Under the pieces are notes generated by a model. The model did no database searches and was not told the DNA's origin. It saw nothing but the letters and a program-made list of their open reading frames with translations. A stretch of 64,000 nt of DNA from the NCBI GenBank assembly GCA_018883065.1, contig VEQT01000002.1:31423-95422 (forward strand), written 5' to 3'. Below are positions 49,574 to 60,343 of the stretch, one piece after another. Origin of the DNA: Flavobacterium sp. (lineage in GTDB: Bacteria > Bacteroidota > Bacteroidia > Flavobacteriales > Flavobacteriaceae). Within the stretch, counting starts at the first letter, position 1; the number at the start of each line of letters is the position of its first letter. A program made the translations under genes and the position numbers.

Positions 49574-51370
49574 TTATTCCACAATTATTTTTTGAACAAC
49601 TTGTTCATTTTCGCTCGTGATGAGTTTTGCGATGTACACACCTTGTGCCAAGTTTGCAGTAGAAAATTGATAACTCTGCGCGTTACCCATTTGCTTCTGG
49701 TACAGCAATTGTTTGCCTGAAAGGTCATACAAGCAAATCGACGCTAAGGCTACTGCACTTGGATTGGCTACTTCAAGTGTGTGTGTACCCATTTGATGTG
49801 AAATCACGATGTTGGTTGTGGAATTTACAGGATTGCTTCCTAAATTACTCATAAAGGTTAATTCAAAGCGGTTGTTGTAGGTGCCTGCTGGAACATTTAC
49901 GGTATACGGACTGTTTTTAATGTTATGGTAACTGGCATCGGCGGCATCATAGAGGAAGATGGGTTGAGCAGCATCAAAATGAGAAACTAAACTGGCATCA
50001 AAAGAAAAGCCAGTTGAATTGTTGGTTTTAATTCCAAGTGGAATTCGTTTGTTTGGGTCAAAATTTGTGCCTTGAATTACATATTTATCGTTGTCTAATA
50101 CAAAGTAGACATCATAAGGAAGCGTTTCGTCAGCCGGCGATAATGCGTCTATTCCACGATCTACGCCATCGGTTGCAGAGGGTAAGAAAACCAAAGCGAG
50201 CTGTTTGGTGAACTGGTTATTCATCATGGTATTTAAGCGAATTTCCGGCAATTGATCGCCAGCGTTATTTTCACTTTTGAGTTGTTTCTCATTGTTAAAT
50301 CCTCGCTCAAACTGAGAATATACATCAGCCTCTTTGTAATAGCTTCGGTGTGTGTTTTTTAAGCTCACTGAAACTGGTGCTCCGGTTGCTTTTCCTTTTA
50401 TCATAAAGCCTTGTCCGATGGGTGCGTACTTGCGCTGAATGTTCAAACCAGATGAGGCACCCACTACATTTAGAGTACCATCATTGTTATAGGAATTAAA
50501 CGTTGCGGGCACATATACGCCATAGGTTGTAGGTCCAGTACCAATAGGCGAGAAGGTGCCGTAACCTCCTTGATAGCTAGTTAATACGTGGGAATTTACC
50601 GTTTTGTCTTGTTCCCAATAATAGGCAATTCCCGTGCAGTCGGTGTTGGAAGGATCCAACAAAAATGCATTGACGTGTAAAGCAGAAGGGTAGGGATTTC
50701 CGGTTAGGCTAAGTTTATCTAAGCCCACACCAACAGTGATTGTCCCGTCATTGGCTTTGCCCCGAAAGTCGTAGCGTTGCGCCCCGCCAGGATTATTGGC
50801 TGTGGCCTCGCCCACCGTAATTGGGTCTGTTCCAGCAGTGCCTTTCATGGTAAACCCTTGTCCGGCGGCTATTGTTGATGCTGCTGCGGTTTGCACCCAT
50901 TCTGAATAATTTACACCCGATAAAAAGCGCCAAATCCAATAACTGGCAATCGACAAACTGGCCGCGCTCGAAGCACCATCGTAGCTGGTTACAATGTTGG
51001 CCGCATTGCTGGCAGTAGTTGAAGTGGGTACATGAAATTGGGTAATACCAAAATTTTCATTGCCTACGGCCGCTGAGGCGTTACCCACAGGCGAACACCA
51101 ATAATTGTAATCAAAATTATCGGAGGTTCCTTCTTGAAAAACGGATAATTTTCCCAATCCTTTATTGGTTGATGATCCAGTTGTACCTTGAATTAGTTGG
51201 GCTTCATTTCGTAGATACAAAAACCCATTGTTTTGAAGATCAATATCTTGTGTGACAAAAAATACTTCATTTTTCACAAATACATAACTGTTGCTGCTCA
51301 CATATAGTTGGGCTTGTAGCCAATTTGTACTACAGCACACCGCAAGAACTAGTAAAAGTGATTTATTCAT
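49574..51370 (-). CDS. T9SS-sorted secreted protein
   Basis: Signal peptide; C-terminal LYDLSGKQLLYQKQMGNAQSYQFSTANLAQGVYIAKLITSENEQVVQKIIVE. Confidence 0.87.
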   Translation of the reverse strand: MNKSLLLVLAVCCSTNWLQAQLYVSSNSYVFVKNEVFFVTQDIDLQNNGFLYLRNEAQLIQGTTGSSTNKGLGKLSVFQEGTSDNFDYNYWCSPVGNASAAVGNENFGITQFHVPTSTTASNAANIVTSYDGASSAASLSIASYWIWRFLSGVNYSEWVQTAAASTIAAGQGFTMKGTAGTDPITVGEATANNPGGAQRYDFRGKANDGTITVGVGLDKLSLTGNPYPSALHVNAFLLDPSNTDCTGIAYYWEQDKTVNSHVLTSYQGGYGTFSPIGTGPTTYGVYVPATFNSYNNDGTLNVVGASSGLNIQRKYAPIGQGFMIKGKATGAPVSVSLKNTHRSYYKEADVYSQFERGFNNEKQLKSENNAGDQLPEIRLNTMMNNQFTKQLALVFLPSATDGVDRGIDALSPADETLPYDVYFVLDNDKYVIQGTNFDPNKRIPLGIKTNNSTGFSFDASLVSHFDAAQPIFLYDAADASYHNIKNSPYTVNVPAGTYNNRFELTFMSNLGSNPVNSTTNIVISHQMGTHTLEVANPSAVALASICLYDLSGKQLLYQKQMGNAQSYQFSTANLAQGVYIAKLITSENEQVVQKIIVE

Positions 51371-51880
51371 AATGTAGGGTTTTGAAAATAGGGCTTGAAG
51401 CTGTTTTATTTATTGAAATTGCCTTCAATTTAATTCGTTTGGATAATTCGTAGATGTTATTCTGCCTAATTGAAGTTTCAAAGAATAATTTCAAATATCA
51501 TGTTTTATCTGATAGTAGTCAAGTTTAATTGCTACTGTAATTTGCCAATTCTACCCAATGGAATTATTTTTTACAACTCGTTTTGAATCAAATTCTGCTT
51601 TGAATGGCTAATCGTTCTCAGTTGCTTGATTTTCATGAACGAACCAAAGTTTATGGCAACTGCTGATTTTATTGGTTTTTTTCTTGATTAACCTATAAAG
51701 TGAAACTCTAATTCCACAACGAATGCGTTGGCTTGGGCATCGAATTTATCTGCAGCACTTTTTTTTACTTGTATAGTTATTATATATGTGTAGCGTATTT
51801 TTTTTAACTGCTTCTGCGTTATTTTTAGATTTTATTTAAGCAAATTCAATGCACAAGTTGTGCATTTAAAAACAAGTTGT

Positions 51881-53140
51881 ATGAAATCATTTTACTATAC
51901 CGTTATTTTTTTAGGTCTATCGGCCATTAGTTTTGCACAAATAGGTATTGGCACAACCACACCACAAGGAATGTTAGATGTAGTTTCTACAAACAACGGG
52001 CTGCTAATTCCAAGAGTGCCCTTAACGATTGGTCCAGCGAATGCACTGCCTTTAGTTGCACCTACAATTTCTGAAATGATTTACAACACCAGTACCGTGG
52101 GAGGCGCTACGCCTGGTTTTTATTTTTGGAACGGCACGAGTTGGGTGCGTTTTGCTACGGGCGCTACAAGCGGTTGGTTAACAACGGGAAATGCAGGATT
52201 AACTGCCGGTACAAATTTTATTGGCACTACCGATGCGGTGGATGTCTCGTTTAAAAGAGGAAATATATTATCTGGTTATATTGGTGCAACCAGTACTGCT
52301 TTTGGAGTAGGTGCCTTAGCAAGCGGTGCAGCAACCACTAGTACTGCTTTTGGAAACAACGCCTTATCAGTGAGTACGGGAGCAAACAATGTAGCTGTAG
52401 GTCAAAATGCACTTCGCGATTGTGCGGGCTCGGCGGTGTATAATACGGCGGTTGGGGCCAATGCATTAAAAGGAATCAACAATGCTGCATCTCAATACAA
52501 CACAGTTGTTGGCGGTGAAGCAATGGGCCTCACCACGGGAGATGTGAGTTATTGTACTGCAGTTGGCTATCAAGCGCTGAATGCTATAAGCGGTTCAGGT
52601 GCAGCTCGAGGTCTATATAATACAGCCTTAGGTTATCAAGCTGGAAGTACCATCACTACCGGCGAAAACAATATTGCCATTGGATACCAAGCCCAAGTTC
52701 CTGGAATTACATCCAACAACCAAATACAACTAGGCAATAGCGCCATTAGCTTGGCCCGATGTCAAGTTGCATGGACCTTGAGCTCAGATCAGCGATTTAA
52801 AAACAACATCAAAGACTCCGAATTGGGGCTGCAATTCTTACAAACACTTCGTCCCGTTTCATATTTGAGAAACAATGACACGCAGTCCAAAACCGAATAT
52901 GGATTTATAGCACAAGAGCTACAAGCTGCCTTTGACAAAGCGGGCCATTCGAATAATGGTGTAATTTCTAAAGATGATTCTGGCAAATTGGGTGTGCGCT
53001 ACAATGATTTTATTTCCATTTCTGTAAAAGCAATACAAGAGCAACAACAACAAATTGAAGCACTTCAGCAATCTAATGCCGAATTGAGAAAAATGAATGC
53101 GGTAATTTTGGAGCGATTGGCTGCTTTAGAGCGAAAATAG
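51881..53140 (+). CDS. Secreted tail-fibre-like protein with YadA-head-like repeats and S74 chaperone domain
   Basis: Signal peptide MKSFYYTVIFLGLSAISFAQ; NNVAVGQNAL/YNTAVGANAL/NNIAIGYQAQ repeats; SSDQRFKNNIKDSELGLQFLQTLRPVSY; C-terminal coiled coil. Confidence 0.9.
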   Translation: MKSFYYTVIFLGLSAISFAQIGIGTTTPQGMLDVVSTNNGLLIPRVPLTIGPANALPLVAPTISEMIYNTSTVGGATPGFYFWNGTSWVRFATGATSGWLTTGNAGLTAGTNFIGTTDAVDVSFKRGNILSGYIGATSTAFGVGALASGAATTSTAFGNNALSVSTGANNVAVGQNALRDCAGSAVYNTAVGANALKGINNAASQYNTVVGGEAMGLTTGDVSYCTAVGYQALNAISGSGAARGLYNTALGYQAGSTITTGENNIAIGYQAQVPGITSNNQIQLGNSAISLARCQVAWTLSSDQRFKNNIKDSELGLQFLQTLRPVSYLRNNDTQSKTEYGFIAQELQAAFDKAGHSNNGVISKDDSGKLGVRYNDFISISVKAIQEQQQQIEALQQSNAELRKMNAVILERLAALERK

Positions 53141-53578
53141 CCCACCCTTTTTTTGGAATAAGTGTATTGAACTGGTATGTTTTTTATAACTATAAGACAA
53201 TGCCAAAGGTGTTTGTTTTTTTTATACCAACGATCAATTATTAATTAGGTAGCCAAGCGTCTTTGTATTGCTAAAACGCCTTTTCTAGTAATAGTTGCTA
53301 AATTTTTACACGATTACTTTTTGCTATTGCTGCTATTTATTAGCCAAATAACACAACATTAGTACAACATTTAGTTTTTGGGTTAAACGCTTAGAAGGCC
53401 GCTATTGCTTGTTTGAGGCATTATTTAAACTATATCGTTTGCGTACGTTTTAATTTTCAAGACCAATTATAGCTTCTGTTTTTTTGTATAGTTTATTTAT
53501 AGCTGTGTGGAAATTTTTAACGCTACACCTTGAATTATATTTGAGAAACTAATTATGTAACCAATTAAAAACCAAACT

Positions 53579-56500
53579 ATGATGAAACAAATTCTTTTAT
53601 GTTTTTTCCTGATGACTATTTCATTGGGATATGCACAGCCTGCTGCATCGCCATCAGATCCGCCTAGTAGAAATGCTTGGGATGTGAAATCGGTATACAG
53701 CGATTCGTATACCAACGAAGCGGGTGTTGCTTTTTTAAATTTTGGTGGAAGCACCATCAATGCTGATTATACTCCCCCAGGAGGAACACCAGCCAAATAC
53801 TACACCGGACACAGTTATTCTGGAATGCAAGTAAACGCTGCAGGAAGTTTAAATGTGTTTCAAATGACCCATTTACACTTTGATGTCTACTCTCCAAACT
53901 TCAGTTCGATGGCTATTAAATTGGAATCATCAACTGGAGCAGCAAGAGAGCTAGCTGTAACCGGAGCTGTTGTTCCATCTGCATCTACTAGAGACCAATG
54001 GATTAGTGTTGATTTAGCGTTGAGTACCTATGACACCGGTAATATTTTAACTAGCTTAAAATATATTGTGCCTGTAACTTTTGGTCAAAATGCTACTTTG
54101 TACATTGATAATGTGTACTTTTACAGGCCGGCCACTACTCAGCCACCTACATTAGGAAGTTTTACAGTGCCTTCACAATTAATAGGCGCGGCGCCAATAA
54201 CCTTAACTGCACCCACATCAAACAGTGCTGGTGCATTTACGTTTACCAGTAGCAATACTGCTGTGGCAACCATTAGTGGTACTACATTAACCATTGTTGG
54301 TCCTGGTTCATCAAACATTACTGCTACTCAAGCTGCTGATGGGCCTTATGGCACTGGGTCGGCAATTGCTGTTTTTAACGTTACACCCAATGCAGCTCCG
54401 GTTCCTCCCGCTCGAAATACCTGGGATGTAATTTCCTTGTACAGCGGAGCCTACACGAATCTAGCCAATACAAATTTTAACCCGAACTGGGGGCAATCAG
54501 GATTTGGCGCATTTTCGGCTACTACTTTTGAAGGCGATGCGGTATTGCAGTACCCGAACTTGAATTACCAAGGTACTGAAACAGCTGCTGATGTTAATGC
54601 TATTGCAATGACCAAAATGCACATTGATATTTACTCGCCAACCTTAACGTCAATTCGTTTGTCGTTAATTAAAACAACTGGAGGCGCTGTCGAAAAATCA
54701 ATCACTTTGCCTTTAACTGCAGGCGTTTGGAACAGTTTTGATATTGATTTGACTTCGGCTACGTTTACGGGCTTGGATTTTACCAAAATCCGTCAATTAA
54801 AATACGACCAACCATCAGCTGCAGGACAAACCCTTGTGGTTGACAACATTTATTTCTGGAGAAATGCCACTACGCTTCCGCCAACTTTAGGTGCATTTAC
54901 CGTTGCGCCACAGTTAATCGGAGCTGCGCCATTTACATTAACAGCACCAACATCAAATAGTAATGGTGCCTTTACTTTTAGTAGTAATAACACAGCTGTA
55001 GCCACAGTTAGTGGAACCACAGTTACTGTAGTTGGAGCAGGTTCGGCTGTAATTACAGCAACACAAGCTGCCGATAGCGGATACGGAGTAGGAATTGCCA
55101 CTGCTACACTTGATGTAACGCCTACTGCGGCACCAACTCCGCCAGCAAGAAACACGTGGGATGTGATTTCTTTATACAGCGGATCGTATACCAATTTATC
55201 GGGAACCAACTTTAACCCAAACTGGGGACAGTCTGGATTTGGTGCATTTTCAACCGCTTCTTACGAAGGGAATGAGGTATTGCGTTATCCAAACTTAAAC
55301 TACCAAGGAACCGAAACGGCTGCCGATGTAAATGTTTTAGCATTAAACAAATTACATATTGATTTGTTTTCTCCAACCTTAACATCAATCCGTTTGTCTT
55401 TAATTAAAGTAACCGGTGGCGCTGTTGAAAAACCAATTACTTTGCCCTTAACCGCAGGGGTTTGGAATAGTTTTGATATTGATTTAACTGCTTCTACATT
55501 TACAGGTTTGGATTTCACCAAAATCCGTCAGTTAAAATATGACGCACCTTCTGCTGCAGGCCAGACATTATCAGTAGACAACATTTACTTTTGGAGAGAT
55601 GCTACTACACAACCGCCAACATTAGGGTCATTTACAGTAGCAGCTCAGTTAATTGGTGCTGCCCCATTTGAATTAACCGCACCAACCTCAAATAGTGCAG
55701 GTGCTTTCACCTTTACAAGTAGTAACACAGCAGTGGCTACAGTAAGTGGAACTACAGTTACCGTAGTTGGCGCTGGATCAACAACTATTACCGCTACACA
55801 AGCGGCTGATGGAAGTTACGGAACAGGTGTGGCAACAGCTACACTAAATGTTACTCCACCTGCTGCACCTACGCCTCCTACAAGAAATGCCTGGGATGTA
55901 ATTTCGCTATATAGTGGAGCATATACACCTTCTTCTAGCCCTAACTGGGGTGCCGCAGGAAGCGATGTTTCATTGTCGGGAGATACGGCTAGATTTTTTA
56001 ACGGCTTTACCTTGTCACGTTTGGCATTTGCCGCAACCAACGTTTCTGAAATGACTCACCTACACATTGATGTGTTTTCACTGAATCAAAATCCATTGTG
56101 GTTTGAATTAAATGGAAACCGACGTGTAACAAGTACGCCAGTAAACGGTTGGGTAAGCGTAGACATTGCGCTTTCAGAATTTGTAGGGTTAAATCTGACA
56201 AACGTGAGCTTTTTTGATTTAAACAACCCAACAGGTGCATCATTGCCAGTAAAACAAGTGTATTTAGATAACATTTACTTCTATAGAACAGCTACTTTGC
56301 AACCGCCTACAATCGGGGCATTAACTGTACCTAGTGGAGTTACTATGGGTGATGCCCCATTTGTGTTGACAAATCCAACAACAAATAGCTCTGGAACTTT
56401 CTCCTATACAAGTAGCAATACGGCTGTAGCTACAATTAGTGGCAACACCGTTACTATTGTTGGAGGAGGTTCAACAATAATTACTGCTACAGTTGCTACT

Positions 56501-58699
56501 GATGGCGTCTATGGACCAAGAAGCACAACGGCTACATTAAATGTTGCGTTTGCTATACCTGGTGCTTCTCCAATTCCTCCAGCAAGAGAGGCGGCAAGAG
56601 TAATGTCAGTATATACTGGAACACCTGCCCAGGTGTATGCCAATAGTCCTGCTTATAACTTAGTGCGTTCTAACTGGACAGCAGGTACAACGGCCAACTT
56701 CAATTTTGCCAATGGTACCAATACCTGTATTCAAGTAAATAACCTTGGCTTTATTGGTTTGGTAGATCAAACCGAGCGACGTTTAAATGTAACAGGCATG
56801 ACGCATTTGCATTTAGATGTGTATTGTAATGCACCATTGTCTAATTTATTTGTATTCCTTTTGGCACCTGGTGATAGAAATTATAATACAGGTCCATTAG
56901 TAGCCGGTTGGAATTCATTAAGCATTCCGTTGACTTCTTATCCAGGAGCATTGAATGATATTTACGGATTCAAGATTGAGCAAAACGTAGCGCCAAACAC
57001 GACACAGATTTACTTAGATAACATCTATTTTAGTAATGATATCTTCACATATTACCAAGACAATGACGGAGATGGATTTGGAAATGCAGCAGCTACAATT
57101 TCTGCAGTTACACCTCCTACAGGATATGTAACCAACAGTACTGACTGCGATGACAACGATAATTTAGTTTGGCAAAGTGGTTCTTTCTATGTTGATTTTG
57201 ACAACGATGGCTATCATTTAGATCTTTCGCCAGAATCGTCTGTAACAACCTTGTGTTATGGAGCTGATTTGGCTCCATACTACATCGCGTCTACACTTGG
57301 TGCTGACTGCGATGATACCAATGGATTAGTTTGGAGATCGGGTGCTTTTTATGTTGATGCTGATGCCGATGGATATTCACCAAACGCTTCTTCAGAAACA
57401 GTATGCTATGGCGCATCATCGCCTTCTGGTTATTCAGTTGCTAGCTTAGGCTTAGATTGTGATGATGCAATTGCGGCAGTTAATCCAGGTCATGTTGAAG
57501 TATTATACAACGGAGTTGACGACAACTGTGACGGCCAACTAGACGAAGGCTTCCAATTGACTACTGCTTTACAGTCTGTGTCTTGTGGAGCTACTTTGCC
57601 TACTATGGGTTCATTGATTTATGCAAACATCAACAATACCGCTAGTGGATACCGCTTTAAAGTGGTAAACAATACGACTGGTGCTACGCAGATAATCAAC
57701 AGAAGTTTCCACTGGTTTGCCTTGAATATGCTTGCTGATTACCAGTATGCTACTACCTATACTATTTCTGTTGAATTACAGAGAGCGGGTATTTGGTTGG
57801 GTTACTACGGATCTGCTTGTGATGTTTCTTCACCAGCTATCTTATCACCAACAGGAGCGTTACAAGTTAACCCTTCACAGTGTGGTGCTACCTTGGCTAG
57901 TATTGGTTCGGTAATCGCTACTACACCAGTTAGTGGAGCTACCGGGTATCGTTTTAGAGTAACTGACATCACGCCAGGAGCTACAGGTGATAATTTAGTT
58001 CAAGTGAAAGATCGTTCATACCACTGGTTTACTTTGCCAATGTTAAGCCGTTTCAACTATGGTTCTACCTATATGGTTGAAGTAGCGGTAAAAACAACAG
58101 CAGGTTATTCAGGATATGGTTCAGCTTGTATGGTATACTCACCTGCAGTTCCAACTTTGGTTGACTGTGGTGGAGTTATCGCAACAGATTACAGCTTAGT
58201 TAGAACCTCACCATTGAATTCGATTACACAGTATCGTTTCCAAGTGACTAAAGTGTCTGACCAATCGTCGGTTACTTTTGATACCAACAAACATTGGTTC
58301 TCATTCCGTGTAAATGTTCCAGGATTTACTTCAGGGGCACAATATGCGGTAAGAGTTGCCGTAATGACAGCAGGAACATGGTCTCCATTTGGAGATGCTT
58401 GTGAAATTACAGCGCCAACCGCTTCAACCAGAGTGAATGAAGTTGCAGCCAATGAGTTTACAGTTGAGGCTTATCCAAACCCGTATTCAACTGAATTCAA
58501 ATTGAATGTAGCTACTTCAACAGAAGGAGCAGTAGATGTAAGAGTGTATGATATGCTAGGAAAATTAATTGAGACACGCTCAATTAACACGATCGACTAC
58601 ATCTCAGAAGACCTTGGATCTGCTTATCCAGCTGGTGTATACAATGTAATTGTAACACAAGGAGAAAACGCGAAAACACTTCGAATGATTAAACGATAA
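53579..58699 (+). CDS. Giant secreted modular protein with Ig-like repeats, MopE-like DNDGDG segments and T9SS sorting domain
   Basis: 1706 aa; repeated NxWDVISLYSGAYT...TLGxFTVxxQLIGAAPxxLTAPTSNS...VTP modules; C-terminal AYPNPYSTEFKLNV...GVYNVIVTQGENAKTLRMIKR. Confidence 0.93.
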   Translation: MMKQILLCFFLMTISLGYAQPAASPSDPPSRNAWDVKSVYSDSYTNEAGVAFLNFGGSTINADYTPPGGTPAKYYTGHSYSGMQVNAAGSLNVFQMTHLHFDVYSPNFSSMAIKLESSTGAARELAVTGAVVPSASTRDQWISVDLALSTYDTGNILTSLKYIVPVTFGQNATLYIDNVYFYRPATTQPPTLGSFTVPSQLIGAAPITLTAPTSNSAGAFTFTSSNTAVATISGTTLTIVGPGSSNITATQAADGPYGTGSAIAVFNVTPNAAPVPPARNTWDVISLYSGAYTNLANTNFNPNWGQSGFGAFSATTFEGDAVLQYPNLNYQGTETAADVNAIAMTKMHIDIYSPTLTSIRLSLIKTTGGAVEKSITLPLTAGVWNSFDIDLTSATFTGLDFTKIRQLKYDQPSAAGQTLVVDNIYFWRNATTLPPTLGAFTVAPQLIGAAPFTLTAPTSNSNGAFTFSSNNTAVATVSGTTVTVVGAGSAVITATQAADSGYGVGIATATLDVTPTAAPTPPARNTWDVISLYSGSYTNLSGTNFNPNWGQSGFGAFSTASYEGNEVLRYPNLNYQGTETAADVNVLALNKLHIDLFSPTLTSIRLSLIKVTGGAVEKPITLPLTAGVWNSFDIDLTASTFTGLDFTKIRQLKYDAPSAAGQTLSVDNIYFWRDATTQPPTLGSFTVAAQLIGAAPFELTAPTSNSAGAFTFTSSNTAVATVSGTTVTVVGAGSTTITATQAADGSYGTGVATATLNVTPPAAPTPPTRNAWDVISLYSGAYTPSSSPNWGAAGSDVSLSGDTARFFNGFTLSRLAFAATNVSEMTHLHIDVFSLNQNPLWFELNGNRRVTSTPVNGWVSVDIALSEFVGLNLTNVSFFDLNNPTGASLPVKQVYLDNIYFYRTATLQPPTIGALTVPSGVTMGDAPFVLTNPTTNSSGTFSYTSSNTAVATISGNTVTIVGGGSTIITATVATDGVYGPRSTTATLNVAFAIPGASPIPPAREAARVMSVYTGTPAQVYANSPAYNLVRSNWTAGTTANFNFANGTNTCIQVNNLGFIGLVDQTERRLNVTGMTHLHLDVYCNAPLSNLFVFLLAPGDRNYNTGPLVAGWNSLSIPLTSYPGALNDIYGFKIEQNVAPNTTQIYLDNIYFSNDIFTYYQDNDGDGFGNAAATISAVTPPTGYVTNSTDCDDNDNLVWQSGSFYVDFDNDGYHLDLSPESSVTTLCYGADLAPYYIASTLGADCDDTNGLVWRSGAFYVDADADGYSPNASSETVCYGASSPSGYSVASLGLDCDDAIAAVNPGHVEVLYNGVDDNCDGQLDEGFQLTTALQSVSCGATLPTMGSLIYANINNTASGYRFKVVNNTTGATQIINRSFHWFALNMLADYQYATTYTISVELQRAGIWLGYYGSACDVSSPAILSPTGALQVNPSQCGATLASIGSVIATTPVSGATGYRFRVTDITPGATGDNLVQVKDRSYHWFTLPMLSRFNYGSTYMVEVAVKTTAGYSGYGSACMVYSPAVPTLVDCGGVIATDYSLVRTSPLNSITQYRFQVTKVSDQSSVTFDTNKHWFSFRVNVPGFTSGAQYAVRVAVMTAGTWSPFGDACEITAPTASTRVNEVAANEFTVEAYPNPYSTEFKLNVATSTEGAVDVRVYDMLGKLIETRSINTIDYISEDLGSAYPAGVYNVIVTQGENAKTLRMIKR
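54413..55882 (+). repeat. Two tandem 735-bp (245-aa) modules within CDS 53579..58699
   Basis: Module 54413-55147 and module 55148-55882 equal in length and nearly identical in protein; related modules at 53669-54412 and 55883-56584. Confidence 0.88.
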
Positions 58700-58721
58700 A
58701 TTTCGAGTTAACACAATAAGT

Positions 58722-58753
58722 CAAAAGCCCTTTCGGAAACGAAGGGGCTTTTT
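58722..58753 (+). terminator. Terminator
   Basis: caaaagccctttcggaaacgaaggggctttttg. Confidence 0.8.
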
Positions 58754-58822
58754 GATTTAAGATTGCTTCGCCAGTTCGAGCAAAGCTCTCGAGTGTTGAT
58801 TTAAGATTGTTGATTTAAGATT
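58752..58822. repeat. Intergenic word repeat ttgatttaagatt x3
   Basis: 58752-58764, 58796-58808, 58810-58822. Confidence 0.85.
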
Positions 58823-58997
58823 TATCAAGTATACTAAGCACGTCTTTGCAAGGAGGAGCTATGAAGCAAGATTTTTGCCGCAGATTCACGGATGGGATTG
58901 ACGATTTTTGAATTTTTCTTTTCAGAGCTGTTTTGTTCATTGCAAGTAAAGAGATATATTTGAGTAGTATTCAATTGTAATTATTTAATACCATTTA

Positions 58998-60248
58998 ATG
59001 ACTATGAAAAAATTAAGTCTATTATGTATTGAACTTGGATCTGTCTCAACTAAACCAAACCTAGCAGAACTCGAAAAAATGGGGTATCGCATCACCCAAC
59101 TGAATACAATTGAATCGTTGTTCCAAGTAAATGGTAATGCGGATGTTTTGTTGGTGTCCATCTCAAAAGTTCATCAGGATTCACTGGAGCTGGCTCAACT
59201 CACTAAATTGGAGCAATTCCCCGTACTTTATTTATTGGATCAGGATGTAACTCCCGAGATAGTTGACCTCACCATGGGAATAAATAGCATTGGCTATTTA
59301 AGTCATCAGTCAAGCCCTACGGTATTGCATGCGGCTATCCAAAATGGATTAGCACAATTTGATTGGCAAAAGAAAAGAGTAGAAAGAACCAATAAGCTCG
59401 AGGCTATAAATAGTATTTATGAGTTATTACTACAAATTTCAACTTTGTACTTAGGGAAGTCTGAAACAGATGACGAAATTAAAATCAACGAATCCCTGAA
59501 GTTAATGGGAAGATATGTGCAGGCAGACCGAGCGTATATTTTTGACTATGATTGGCACAATCAAACCACAAGCAATACGTATGAATGGTGTAATGATGGG
59601 ATTAGTTCAGAAATTAACAATCTGCAAGAAGTCCCTTGTGAATATATACATGATTGGGTAAATACTCACAAATCGGGTAAGGCCTTTGTTTGCGATAATG
59701 TGCAAATATTAGACGACGAGGATGAGTTAAAAAAAATATTGGCGCCACAAAACATCAAAAGTATAATTACCGTGCCCATTTTTAATAATTCCGATTGCAT
59801 TGGATTTGTTGGTTTTGATTATGTAAATCTTTATAGTAACATCACTCAAAAAGAGTATGATGTATTGTCTATTTACACTCAAATTTTAAATAGTTTAGAC
59901 ACTAGAAAACGATACGAAAAAGAGCTTTTACTTCTCAATGAAGCGCTGGAGTTAAAAGTAATCGACAAAACAAAAGAGATACTACAGAAAGACGAAATTC
60001 ACACGCTTGAGCTTAAACAGCACGTAGCTGATTTAGAAGATATTCTTTTTTCAATTTCTCATCGGTTAAGACAGCCAATTGTCAACATCTTAGGCCTTTC
60101 TCAGTTAATTGAGGGCGAGACAAATACAGAAGAGGAACTACACGAAATAGTGCGCTATATAAATCAAAACACAAAGTTACTTGACGATTTTTCACGTGAA
60201 ATCACTTTACTCACACAAGAGAGAAAAAATAGAAACAGACCATTGTAA
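58998..60248 (+). CDS. Pseudo-receiver/GAF/DHp protein lacking a histidine-kinase ATPase domain
   Basis: GAF segment SLKLMGRYVQADRAYIFDYDW...IITVPIFNNSDCIGFVGFDYV; H-box-like ILFSISHRLRQPIVNILGLSQLI; ends 45 residues later. Confidence 0.8.
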   Translation: MTMKKLSLLCIELGSVSTKPNLAELEKMGYRITQLNTIESLFQVNGNADVLLVSISKVHQDSLELAQLTKLEQFPVLYLLDQDVTPEIVDLTMGINSIGYLSHQSSPTVLHAAIQNGLAQFDWQKKRVERTNKLEAINSIYELLLQISTLYLGKSETDDEIKINESLKLMGRYVQADRAYIFDYDWHNQTTSNTYEWCNDGISSEINNLQEVPCEYIHDWVNTHKSGKAFVCDNVQILDDEDELKKILAPQNIKSIITVPIFNNSDCIGFVGFDYVNLYSNITQKEYDVLSIYTQILNSLDTRKRYEKELLLLNEALELKVIDKTKEILQKDEIHTLELKQHVADLEDILFSISHRLRQPIVNILGLSQLIEGETNTEEELHEIVRYINQNTKLLDDFSREITLLTQERKNRNRPL

Positions 60249-60343
60249 CGCATTTTTATTATGCTTTAAGCGCTGTTAAGCAATAAATACAACAGATAGT
60301 TTGATAGCATCAATTAAACTGTAAACTTTTTTAGTACGAGACA

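Noticed and set aside
53669-56584. Regular repeats that could suggest CRISPR or VNTR
   Set aside because: Units of ~700-745 bp in frame within one CDS; protein modules. No CRISPR array seen anywhere.
57049-57550. DNDGDGFGN / DADADGYSP Asp-rich repeats as something new
   Set aside because: Typical calcium-binding MopE/thrombospondin-3-like segments in secreted Bacteroidetes proteins.
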